From Jaapia argillacea MUCL 33604 (taxonomy: Eukaryota; Basidiomycota; Agaricomycetes; Jaapiales; Jaapiaceae): a stretch of DNA of 64,000 nt. The translations under genes and the position numbers were made by a program. The stretch covers positions 9,002 to 73,001 of the forward strand of contig KL197751.1 of assembly GCA_000697665.1 (NCBI GenBank), read 5' to 3'. This document shows, piece by piece, positions 23,451-33,245 of this stretch (position 1 is the stretch's first letter; every line of letters starts with the position of its first letter). The notes under the pieces were generated by a model that saw only the letters and a list, made by a program, of their open reading frames with translations, made no database searches and was not told where the DNA came from.

Positions 23451-24774
23451 TCAACATTTCTCAGCGTTTGCACGGTAGAGAGCACAGAATCGTGGAATCT
23501 CTGCGTCCCACCTGACAAACAGGGCATCAGAAAAGTACGCCAAGGGTAAGTAAGTGTGGGTATTTTACCAGCTGAACTGTTGCCTCCATGCCGCAGACGA
23601 CATCCTTTCACGTGACGGAGCCTTGAGATGCTCCAGCTTCCCTTGGGCCACAAAGAATTCGATGAGTTGGTCGAGCAGGGGCTGCTCGGCGACAAGGTAT
23701 TGATAGTGTAGAATGGACGACTTGGTGGAATAGTACGACATATGAGTCTCCGCAACGACGTTCAGGATCCAACTGTTATGTGCCACTGGGTCCCATGTGA
23801 ATGACTCCGAGGATGCAGATACGGGTGATCGTCGCTCTATCCCCGTTATATCCAAGGCCAGTGTCCAAGTTTCTCGATCACCAACCCAACGAACGAGAGT
23901 TGGGTAAAAGGGGGCTGCGCAACTTCTCTTTTCGAACGGGTGAAGGTTGGCTTGGATCCTCCAACCTCGTATGGTGTATTTCGCCAGGGCAATGGCTTGA
24001 CGCTCAGTAACCTCTCCAACAGTCAGGGCTCTGTGTTCCTCAAATGTAGATATTGGATAAAACGAATACGCGGCATCGTATGCAATGGCGTTCATGACAA
24101 CCGCTGAAGGAGGGGATTTCAGTCAATGAACATCGAGGATAACCAAAACGGCACCTACTGGAGTGGAAGTTCAAAATGCATTCCAAAGGGGTGGTAGAAG
24201 CGGTGATGATCTGCACTCTCAAGGGAGGTTCAGTGCCATCCTGGGAAGCTTTTTCAAAGCAATAGATCCCGTTGACGCCCTTGATGCCATACTGTTGCAA
24301 GTGGTTGAGATCGAGATCGTCAGTCACTTCGCCGACAAAATTCGCCCCCATCACTCCGCCGAAAGACATGTCAAAGTCCTCATCTTGAAATGAGTTGGGA
24401 ACGAACACATAGCCATCTTGCTTGAGCCACAATCCAACTTCGTACCCGTGTTTGTTAGGGGTGTATAAATCCAGGTCCGATTCGGGGTAAAACGTCCTGT
24501 CGAGGAACTGCAGAGCACTGGGGCCTGAGATGAGGGTGGCCGTCCTAGCTTGGAGGGAGCGGAATGTGATGGGGTCGGGGAAGAAACGAGAGATGTGCTT
24601 GTTTATATTGAATGCTCTGTTGGCAAAGTTTGCAACTGCGCCTAGGGTGGTTCGAGAACATTGACCCAAACGTATGAGAGCGACAGGTGAAAGTCGCGAG
24701 AGGATGTTATCGAAGACGGGAGCCCTTGTGAATACAGATTCAACTGTTTCCGCACGGGTATTAACACCGCCCAT
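23451..24774 (-). CDS. F-box-like/nucleotidyltransferase-like protein, paralogue 1
   Basis: First of three tandem paralogues. The ATG at 24774 (MGGVNTRAETV) precedes an F-box-like helix bundle (VFDNILSRLSPVALIRLGQC). A segment then resembles the pol-beta nucleotidyltransferase signature, here GPSALQF...ESDLDLY (G-S pair changed to G-P), followed by GYEVGLWLKQDGYVFVP and VQIITASTTPLECILNFH. A short intron (about 24088-24164) leads to exon 2 (VVMNAIAYDAAYSFYP), and a further intron to a last exon (WDAEIPRFCALYR), ending at 23451. The total is about 400 residues. Proteins with this core are numerous in agaricomycetes and have no known function. A third catalytic carboxylate is not obvious (VQII where D/E would sit), so activity is doubtful. 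Confidence 0.75.
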
Positions 24775-25558
24775 CCTATCATTGGCCAAGGGGAAGTAAG
24801 TGCCACTGGTCCGACTATGCGTGGGCTCGGATCTGCAAGAAAGGTAAGAGGAAACTTACTGATACTAAATTTGCATACAGGAAATATGGAGACAAGGTGT
24901 CAAACCGCAAGATAGCAAGCGTTCAACGGTGACTTCAGGGACAAGACGTTTCGGCTCGATTAACTTGGTTGGATTCAGAGGTAACGTTAAAACAATTGGC
25001 TCGTAACAGGGGCTAACAGGGGTGGCACAATGTGAGGTCACGGTGTGACGGTGTGACGTGCTGAAACAGATGTCGCAGTGGGTCCGTGCGGTGGCCACAG
25101 CACCTCTTTCCTGAACCCGTCCCGCCACATGCACTTATAAACGGCCTCTATGGTAAGTATTAAGAGAGTTCCAAGGCCTCCTATGTATCCCTCAAGCCGA
25201 TAAATAACGTACTCCAAGTGGCGAACCTTCACCAACCTCAATTCCCCGAATTGAATCATGTGCGGTCTCCACCAAAATCCATCTAATCAAGCTTGCTGAG
25301 CCGACTTTTCGTGTTGCGGATATTGATGAGAACGAACGTGCTGAGATTTGCGTAATGCTTCGCAAAGGCAGGGGGATCTACACGTCCTACTCAAACGTGG
25401 CGAGAAAGTCTTAACAGATGGTTCAGGATCCACCATTTGAGGCTGCGGGTCTAATGTATACATCGGGATACGTCAAGGGGAGAAGCGGCAGCGACATGGA
25501 ACAGACTCGCTGTCATTGACATTCAACAGAGGGCGTAACTGAACAACCACTTCGGTAA
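24775..25558. repeat. Spacer copy 1 with fragments of both flanking genes
   Basis: This spacer is a diverged duplicate of 26895-27647. At about 25269-25291 it has a short piece matching the 3' end of the membrane gene at 29374. It runs straight into a degraded match to the proteasome alpha-5 [15 protein letters not shown] exon (about 25303-25335, with the middle missing). A block of unknown origin follows (25360-25500). The shared 16-mer GGTGTGACGGTGTGAC is at 25042-25057. No intact gene is present. Confidence 0.65.
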
Positions 25559-26894
25559 TCAACTATTCTCAATGCTTGCACGGTACAGAGCGCAGAACCG
25601 TGGAATCTCTGCGTCCCACCTGCCCAGCAACTTGTCAGAAAAGCACACTAAGGGCGAGTATTGGTACATACCAGGTGCACCTCTGCCTCCATCCCTCGGA
25701 CGGAATCCTTTCATGTGCTGGAACTTTGAGAAATTCCAATGTTCCCTGGGTTATGAAGAACTCGATGAGCTGCTCGAGCAGGGGCTGCTCGGCGACAAGG
25801 TACCGGTACCGTAGAACCGTAGACTTGGCGATGTGATAAGATGTTCCACATGTTCGATCACTGGGATTACTGGTCAGAATCCAACTGTTGTGTGCCACTG
25901 GATCCCATGTGAATGATTCCGAGGACACGGAAATAGGTGATGGAAGCTCTATCCCTGTTGTATCCAGGGCCATTGTCCAAGTCTGTCGATCACCAACCCA
26001 TCGGACAGTGTTTAGGTAAAAGGGAGGTGGTCCATCTCTCTGTTCGAACGGGTTAAGAGAGGCTTGGATCCTCCAGCCTCGTGTTGAATATTTCCCTAGG
26101 GCAATCGCTTGACGTCTAGCGATAATTCCACTAGTCAAGGCTCTGCGTTCCTCGAACGTGGATACTGGATAAAATGAATATGCAGCATCATATGCAATGA
26201 CATTCATAACAACCGCTGGGGAAGCAGAGACATTTCAATGGTTAAACTTTAGAGACAACGGAGAGCTCTTACTGCAGTGGAAGTTCAACACACATTCCAA
26301 GGGCGTGCTAGAAGCTGTGATGATCTGTACCCTCAAAGGGGGCTCCGTGCCTCCCTGAGAAACTTTTTCGAAGCAGTAGATCCCATTGACACCTATGATC
26401 TTATAATGCTGCCAGTGGTTGAGATCGAGATCTTTGAGGGCTTCGCCTCCCTGATCCAAGCCATCTCTGATCGGTTGGTTGAGTGCGACGCCAAAATCGT
26501 CATCTTGAAATGAGTTGGCAATGAACGCATAGCCCCGTTTCTGTAGCCATCGTCCGATCTCTTCCCCATGTTCGCTAAAAGTATACAGATCAAGATCTGA
26601 CTCGGGGTAAAATGTCCTGTCGAAGAATTGCAGGGCACTGGAACCGGAGATGAGGGTGGCTGTCCTAGCTTGGAGGGAGCGAAATGCGACAGGGTCGGGG
26701 AAGAAACGAGAGAGGTGCTTGTTGATATTGAAGGCTCTATTGGCGAAGTTTGCAACTGCGCCTAGGGTGGTTCGAGAACATCGACCCAAACGTATGAGGC
26801 CAGCAGGTGAAAGTTGCGAGAGTATGTTATCGAAGATTGGAGCTCTCGTGAACGCTGATTCAGCCAGCTGAACACGCATACTAACAACGTCCAT
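25559..26894 (-). CDS. F-box-like/nucleotidyltransferase-like protein, paralogue 2
   Basis: Second tandem copy, same exon plan as its neighbours. ATG at 26894 (MDVVSMRVQLAESAF); F-box-like IFDNILSQLSPAGLIRLG; nucleotidyltransferase-like GSSALQFFDRTFYPESDLDL; VQIITASSTPLECVLNFHC. The first intron is about 26221-26273, exon 2 is VVMNVIAYDAAYSFYP, and the last intron splices CTW to WDAEIPRFCALYR, ending at 25559. Here the G-S pair is kept, unlike copy 1. It lacks a signal peptide or membrane segment, so it is probably cytosolic or nuclear. All parts are open, so it looks functional. Confidence 0.75.
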
Positions 26895-27647
26895 CCTATC
26901 GTTGGCCAAGGGGAAGTACTAATAAGCACATGGAGCTGCAAGGAAAGCAAGAGGAAGCGTACTAATGCTAGATTCGCACACAGTTATGAAGAGAAGGTGT
27001 CAGAGCGCGATATAGCAAGGGTTCAATACTGTTCAAGGTGACTTTAGATAATGGCGTTTCGGCTCGTTCAACACGGTTTGTTCAGAGTGGCAAGGACTTC
27101 AAGTTTGGCATGTGCATCGAGGTCACAGTGTTATGGCGTGAACTGGCCAAAAACTTGGAGTCCAAAGGACGATGTTTCCTCGAGAAACCCATTGCACATG
27201 TAAGTATCCCTCTAGCCGATAATGTTTACTCTGAGCCTTCACCAACTATGCCTGGGCCGTTGCTCGATTCCCTGAACTGAATCGTGCGTTCCGCTGAGAT
27301 TCATCTCATCGAGCTTGACGATCCAAGCCGACATATCCACCCAACCCTACCCATCGCGCCTCTGTTCAATCACTTCAACAACAAGCCAGCCTTTTGGTGT
27401 CGCCCTTTTGATTGCGAACATCGATGAGATGAAGGTGCTGCAATCTGCGTAATGTTGTGCGAATGCAGCAGGATTTACGCATCCTACTCGAACATGTCCA
27501 GAAAGTCTTGACAGACGATTGGCCATTTGGGGGTGTGGGTCTTAGGACTTTCACATATACATCGGAATACGTCAAGGGGAGGAATGGCATTGACACCAAA
27601 CAGACGCATTACAATATTGGAGAGGATAACCATTTTTACCATGGTAA
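26895..27647. repeat. Spacer copy 2, best-preserved chimeric junction
   Basis: About 27296-27380 matches the 3' end of the membrane gene (29362-29445 in the parent) at roughly 80% by eye. It is followed immediately, at about 27388-27430, by a match to proteasome alpha-5 exon 22092-22135 encoding FGVALLIA-x-IDE, with differences mostly at third codon positions. A further frame (RILLEHVQKVLTDDWPFGGV, 27480-27540) is shared with spacer copy 1 and of unknown origin. Confidence 0.7.
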
Positions 27648-28948
27648 TCAACGCATCTCAGGGCGTGCACGGTACGGAGCACAAAACCGTGGAATTTCCG
27701 CATCCCACCTGCAGAGCAGCCCATCAGAGCAGAACTAAGGGAGATGAATGCTTCGGTATCTTACCAGGTCCAAGTTTTCTTCCATGTGTCCGTGAAGGCC
27801 CCTTCTTCTGACGAGACTTTGAGATGCTCCAGCTTTCCCTGGGCCACAAAAAAATTGATGAGTTCGTCGAGTAGGAGTTTGTCTGCGACGAGGTACTGAT
27901 ATTTGAGCACCATAGACTTGGTGGTGTTATAGGTTATTCGGGCATAGCTGTTCAGAATCCAACTATTGTGTAGGACTGGATCCCATGTGAATGGCTCCGA
28001 GGACACGGATACGGGTGATGGACGCTGAATCCCCGTTGTATCCAAGGGTATTGTCCATGTCTGTCTATCACCGACCCATCGGACGAGGTTCGGGTAGAAG
28101 GGAGGTACGCCATTCCTCCCTTCAAATGGGTAGAGAGTGGCTTGGATCCTCCAGCCCCGTCTTGCATATTTCCCCAGCGCAATCGCTCGAGTCTCTCGAC
28201 GTGCAGTGTTCATGTCAGTAGCCAAGGCTCTGCGTTCTTCATACGTGGAAAGTGGATAAAACGCATATGCAGCATCAAATGCAATGACATTCATAACGAC
28301 AGCTGGGGAGGGAGAGACCTCTCAATGGTTAAACTGTGGAGACAGCGAAAAGCTCTTACTGCAGTGGAAGTTCAACACGCATTCCAAGGGCGTGGTAGAA
28401 GCTGTAATGATCTGCACTTTCAAGGGCTCTCCACCTTCCTGGGAGGGTCTTTCAAAGAAGAAGATCCCTTTGACACCTTTAAGCCTGTAATCGGTGCCAT
28501 CGTCGTCAACTTCAAACCCATCCTCTCCAAGTGCAGTGTTAAAATCGGCAGCTTGGGAAGACTTGGGCGCGAACTCATACCCCCGTTCCTGGAGCCATCG
28601 TCCAACCTCTTTCCCATGTTCATGAAAAGTGTACAGATCCAAATCCGACTCGGGGTATAACGTCCTGTCGAAGAATTGCAGGGCACTGGAACCTGAGATG
28701 AGGGTGGCTGTCCTGGCTTGGAGGGAACGGAACGCGACGGGGTCGGGGAAGTAACGAGAGAGGTGTTTGTTGATATTGAACGCTCTGCTGGAGTAGTTCG
28801 CGACTGCGTCTTGTGTGGTTCGAGAACATCTACCCAAGCGTATGAGAGTGGCAGGGGAAATTCGGGAGAGGACGTTATCGAAGATTGGAGCTCTCGTGAA
28901 CGCCGATTCAGCTGGCTGCACTCGCGCACGTATTCTGACACGGTCCAT
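27648..28948 (-). CDS. F-box-like/nucleotidyltransferase-like protein, paralogue 3
   Basis: Third tandem copy. ATG at 28948 (MDRVRIRARVQPAESAF); F-box-like IFDNVLSRISPATLIRLG; GSSALQFFDRTLYPESDLDL; WLQERGYEFAPKSSQ; VQIITASTTPLECVLNFHC. Exon 2 reads VVMNVIAFDAAYAFYP, with a longer arginine-containing insert (MNTARRETRAIALGKYARRG) than the other copies. The final exon is WDAEIPRFCAPYRARPEMR, ending at 27648. The middle region (ALGEDGFEVDDDGTDYRLKG) diverges most among copies. It is the most divergent of the three and lies nearest the membrane gene whose 3' end was copied into the spacers. Confidence 0.75.
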
Positions 28949-29373
28949 CCTGAGGTTTGGTTAAGGGAGGTAGTAAGTGGATGTAGTTTGACAGCGTATA
29001 GAACTGCAAGGAAGGCGAGGAGAGACTTACTTGCACTGGACCCGAAAACACAATAATGATAGGCTGTCAACGAGCGATATAGCAAGAGTTCGGTGGTGTC
29101 TTGACTCGTCACGTACACGATGTTTGGGTTCGGATCCAATGCGAATTCAGCGAGACAACGCGGCTGCAGACGGTTATGTATAGACGATTTGTAAATTCCA
29201 TTGCCTCTATCGCTGTCATGTATGTATGCTACAAACAATCACAAGAAATAATGCAGGCTGTCCGTGTATCCCTCCGACCTGTACGCAATCTATTCGACAC
29301 CAGCTCAACCATCCGCAACCCGTGCATGAACGTTCATCAAAACCTCCATTCAGTTTGTCCCACCGAAATCCAT
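28949..29373. other. Spacer between paralogue 3 and the membrane gene
   Basis: This is probably the parental version of the duplicated spacer. Blocks near 29250-29300 (GTGTATCCCTCCGACCTGTA) match about 25180-25200 and 27200-27220. I see no gene. It should hold the promoter of paralogue 3 and the 3' end of the membrane gene. Confidence 0.5.
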
Positions 29374-30716
29374 CTAATCCGGCTTGATGATCCAAGCCAA
29401 CATATCCCACCCAACCCTACCCATCACACCTCCGTTTAACCACTCAAACTCGCCAATCATTTTCGCTCCCTGTCTCAATAGCTCCGCGTCCTGTATTCTA
29501 TATTCCGAAAAGGTAACGTCGAGACGTGTCATGTGTATATTGAGCATAGAGATTGGATCGCGGTAGGCGTTGAATAGGGACATTGGGAATTGGAGGGTTG
29601 ACCATATTATTTGACTAAAGTTATCAACAGATTGCTGAGGTCAGGATGAGAGAGGAAGCGAAAAACGGGAAGGACGTACGGAAATGCGGAGATCGGACCC
29701 CCAGCTCTCTGATATAAACTATGTACCTTCGTCCACCTGACATCCCTCACAACCATAGCATAACTCCCCTTCTCCTCCTCCCAATTCTTCCTCAACTGAG
29801 CATCGATACTTCCAAAAGTGTAAATTCGGTTTTGCCAGTTGTGAACATGATACCCACGAGCGGTTGTGGAGGTACGAAATTCGGATGTGCCAGAAGAGTT
29901 TTGCATGGTTGGGTCGGAGGCATTGAGGGAGGAGATTGGGGTGCGTGACGAATCAGCGTAGGTTTCCTTATATACAGCTTCTCCACCAGTTCCATCGCCG
30001 ATTTGGCCACCCCCGAGAGTAACCGACTCCTCCGGTGCATCTGTCGTTTCGTAATCTCCGTCCTGCTCCACCTCCACACCCCTCTCCCCAGGGGAGTTCA
30101 AACCTCCCTGTATAGCGATCCTAAACTCATCACACCTAATCGTATCACCCTTCAAAATAGTAGCCACCAAATTCGTCCTGAGCCTATTGACCCAACCAGG
30201 CGTCCGTTTGCTCGAAAATACTTGTAATCGAAAGTCGTCGAGTTTGGTATCAGCGTATGGACCGGCTGTGAAGCGGAAGGCGTAGGGATAGATCCAGAGG
30301 GTTGTATGGCAACGGATGACGGAGACGGAGCATTCCGGCGTGCGGTGATAGACGTTTTCGGCGAGGAAGGTCCCCCAACATGGGTATGATGGGCGAGGAA
30401 TGTGGAAGGTTAGCTCGACGTTGGTCGACTCGATGGTGAGTTCCACATTGGTTGGGAACTTCCGTGATGCATCTTGGGAGTATCGAAGATCGTAGAAACA
30501 GATAGCAAAGGGGTAGAGTCGGAATCTGACACGACCTATATGGAGCTTTCGACCAGCAAGGGAGACGGACAGCAGGTATGAGAGGAGGATGAGAGCTGAG
30601 CAGACGGTGAGTTCGAACCACATCCAAAGATATTGTGGGAGGTTATCCCAAAAGTCCACAACGTTGCGCCGAATATCCTGATGGATTGAACGAAGGGTCT
30701 GAGCGAGAGTGAGCAT
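29374..30716 (-). CDS. Membrane-anchored protein of unknown function
   Basis: Two exons. The first starts at 30716 (MLTLAQTLRSIHQDIRRNVV) and has one strong N-terminal helix (FELTVCSALILLSYLLSVSL). A beta-rich, tryptophan- and tyrosine-containing region follows (LHIGRVRFRLYPFAICFYDL; TLWIYPYAFRFTAGPY; LDDFRLQVFSSKRTPGWVNR), then a low-complexity acidic loop. An intron at about 29621-29680 joins SAFP to QIIWSTLQFPMSLFNAYRDP, and the protein ends WLNGGVMGRVGWDMLAWII with TAG at 29374-29376. Total about 415 residues. The anchor followed by a 'DLRYS' strand recalls the N-termini of bridge-like lipid-transfer proteins such as Csf1, but this protein is far shorter; I treat that as a hint only. Confidence 0.7.
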
Positions 30717-30939
30717 GCCGTGGACGTTTGTTCAATTTTGTGGGTATAGGGACTGCGTTCTGCCATGACGTCGTGTTGGGACTCGATCGAGGACCCTTCG
30801 GGCGCCAGAAATTATCAGATATGTAGAAGCGGTGCAGTCCTAACCCATCATCGTGGAATTTGGATAAACAAATACATTGCGCAGAAAATCCCGCAAATAT
30901 TCGATCTCCCGACATCCATTGTGAACCATCTCCTCAGCG

Positions 30940-32914
30940 TCAATAAGCTTCAATGAGGGTTTTATACACCTCCTTCAAGTCGACAGGAATATCCTGCCCC
31001 GGATCCGTAGCCCGAGTCCCAGTGTCATCGTAGTCCTCCAAGTATTTGTCGATGATGTCAGCCATTCCGGAAGCGTTATAGCACTTCACGATGGCGCAGT
31101 GCAAGTTGAGGTATACCTGTTTTGGAGCATCGAGGTGATTAGCGTGATTGACGGCTTGAGCTCTAGTATCATCGATGATCTCAACGACATCGGGAAACTT
31201 GGCCCTCGGCGCGATGGTCCCGTACTTAACGACGCCGTAGTTGTTTCCAATATTGGCCTATGTGTCGAAGATTGTGAGATGACTGTGCGATGTAGTATTC
31301 ATGTAAACATACCGGTCGGGGTTCAAAAGAGAGTCGTAGGGCATCAAAGTAGTGATGCGCACTACCAAGATGGATATATATATCAGCTCGTCCCAGGGAG
31401 AATTTTTGCTTCACTTACCTGGAAGAGAGTGTAATTATATTGGTCTGGTCGTTGATCCCCGAGCCTTTCAAGTCCTTCAAGGATACCCCAGCGAAGTTTT
31501 CTAGTGCATTCCAGACCCATGTCATGGACGTGGCAGTGCATTTCTTGGTGTTTAATGCGAAGGGAATGATATGAGCAGCTTGAGTAATTTCGAAAACGGT
31601 GTTCTGGTCCGGATTCCAGTTCCTGGAGTCAAGGTTCAGCGAACATCAGATTGTCGAACAATCGTACTCTTACTTGTCCAACTTGACCGGATCTACTCTG
31701 CCGGTGAGAAGACACTTGTAACCGTCTCGCTGCTTGACCTAGAAGAAACAAGCCTGTCAACTCATGAAGTTCGCCAAGACGCGGGAGTCAGATACCTTAT
31801 CTGCGGCGGAGCCCCTGTCATCCCAAGCTTGGAAAGTAAAAGTCGAGCCTGCTCCCCCCCGTTGAGGATGCTTGAATGAGGGGTTCTGGGAGCCGACCCA
31901 TCCCGTAAACTTCTTGCTTGCACGATCTACGGAAGTTAGGGTTCGTTAGGAAGCGAAGATGGGCGTGAAAGAGGACCGACAAGGAATAAGGATATTATTG
32001 ATATAATATATCGCGAGCTCGTTCAGTTTCACCCTAACGCATTTCTTGACCCTCGCAACCTCGGTCGCCGCGTCGGGGCTCTTTTGCCGAATCTCATCCT
32101 TCCGAAACTGCTCGAGTCCCAGCTGGTAAGAATACCAGATATCCTTGTTGATGTTGTCTAGGCCAGTAGGAAGAGGAGCAAAATTGACGAATCCCCGCAA
32201 AGTGGCCAAGGTCTTCGTCGATGTGACGATCTCATCCAAGATACTCGTAATGCCTTGGGCATTGAGAGGAAATTGCTGGAGTTGCCGGGCATTCAGTTGC
32301 GTGTTCATACCTGTCGATGCTGGAGTGGTGATTGAGGATAGGGAATTGGAGAATCTTGCAGATGTCCCAGTAATTTAAGTACTCTTTCGAGGATGCGGAA
32401 GCTATCGACCACTGGATGGGAGGATAGTGCTTCGGAAAGGCACCATCAGACATCGGCACTCGGAACCAGCATTCTCCCTCGTTCTCCTTGTTCTTCACCC
32501 TTACGAGGCACTGCACGGCGCAGAAATGGTCGGGACTTGCCTAACTCCGTCAACGGCTTTGCAAACCACCGAATAGCACCTGACACAGAGTAGTCACCTT
32601 CATCAAAACGATCGTTGAAGGCATAGGCGGAGTCCAGGAACAGCAGATCCTCCTACAACGAGACGGGGACTTGATGACCGCTTGGATCCACTAGCTTGAG
32701 TAAGGCAGGAAACAGGATATTGCGACAAATTCAGCAGTTCCATTGTTGTCGGCGCCATCAGGGCTCCGAAATGCCAGGGGAAAGGTACGCGCCCGTGGCA
32801 TTCCAACAGATCTTTCAAAGAGACAAAAAAGAAGCCTGGCAGGTCAGGAAAGTGCCAAGCCCAGTTGGTGGGTTAATCGTAAGTCGCAATGTGAAGTTGA
32901 AGGACGATTTTCAT
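30940..32914 (-). CDS. HNH-endonuclease-domain protein
   Basis: The core is an HNH_2-type nuclease motif of the kind found in many agaricomycete proteins: KQRDGYKCLLTGRVDPVKL (31742-31685), an intron, then AAHIIPFALNTKKCTATSMTW (31580-31515), FAGVSLKDLKGSGINDQTN and the helix FDALRLSFEP. Upstream exons give QLGLEQFRKDEIRQKSPDAA (32130 region) and VRVKNKENEGECWFRVPMSD (32510 region). The C-terminal exon ends ...YKTLIEAY with TGA at 30940-30942. About seven introns are needed. The start is not fixed: ATGs at 32914 and 32818 are candidates, the former about 125 bp below a TATATATA box. The domain suggests metal-dependent DNA cleavage; its role in these fungi is unknown. Confidence 0.7.
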
Positions 32915-33036
32915 GACTCGGAACAGAACTTGAGACTGGACGGTTTTGTCCGGTACGGGATGGGCCGGACACCACGTTTTCCACCCGATCCAGCCCTCGT
33001 CCCTTGGGCTCCTTTCTGCAGTATTCCTCGGGCTTG

Positions 33037-33044
33037 TATATATA
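33037..33044 (-). promoter_or_regulatory. TATA-like box for the HNH gene
   Basis: TATATATA is self-complementary and lies about 125 bp upstream of the 32914 ATG candidate on the minus strand. The closest plus-strand gene is far away, so the HNH gene is the likely target. Function is inferred from position. Confidence 0.35.
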
Positions 33045-33245
33045 CCACTAGATCTTGTAGTCATTATTCAATTGCAAAACCACAACAGAATATGGAGAAA
33101 CTATAGTACAACATGGTCGTTGGTGGGGTGGGTCATAATTATCAATCCAATCAGACTTTGGTCCACAGCCACGACGACATCAAGCAGAATCTGCATCAGC
33201 CTTCTCTCTGACCTCCTTAACGTCAGAATCTTGAGTTGTGTCCTT

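Noticed and set aside
28420-29238. 272-codon minus-strand frame over paralogue 3
   Set aside because: It is a different frame of paralogue 3 exon 1 plus its upstream DNA; it is Ser/Pro/Thr-skewed and has no counterpart in the paralogue 1 locus.
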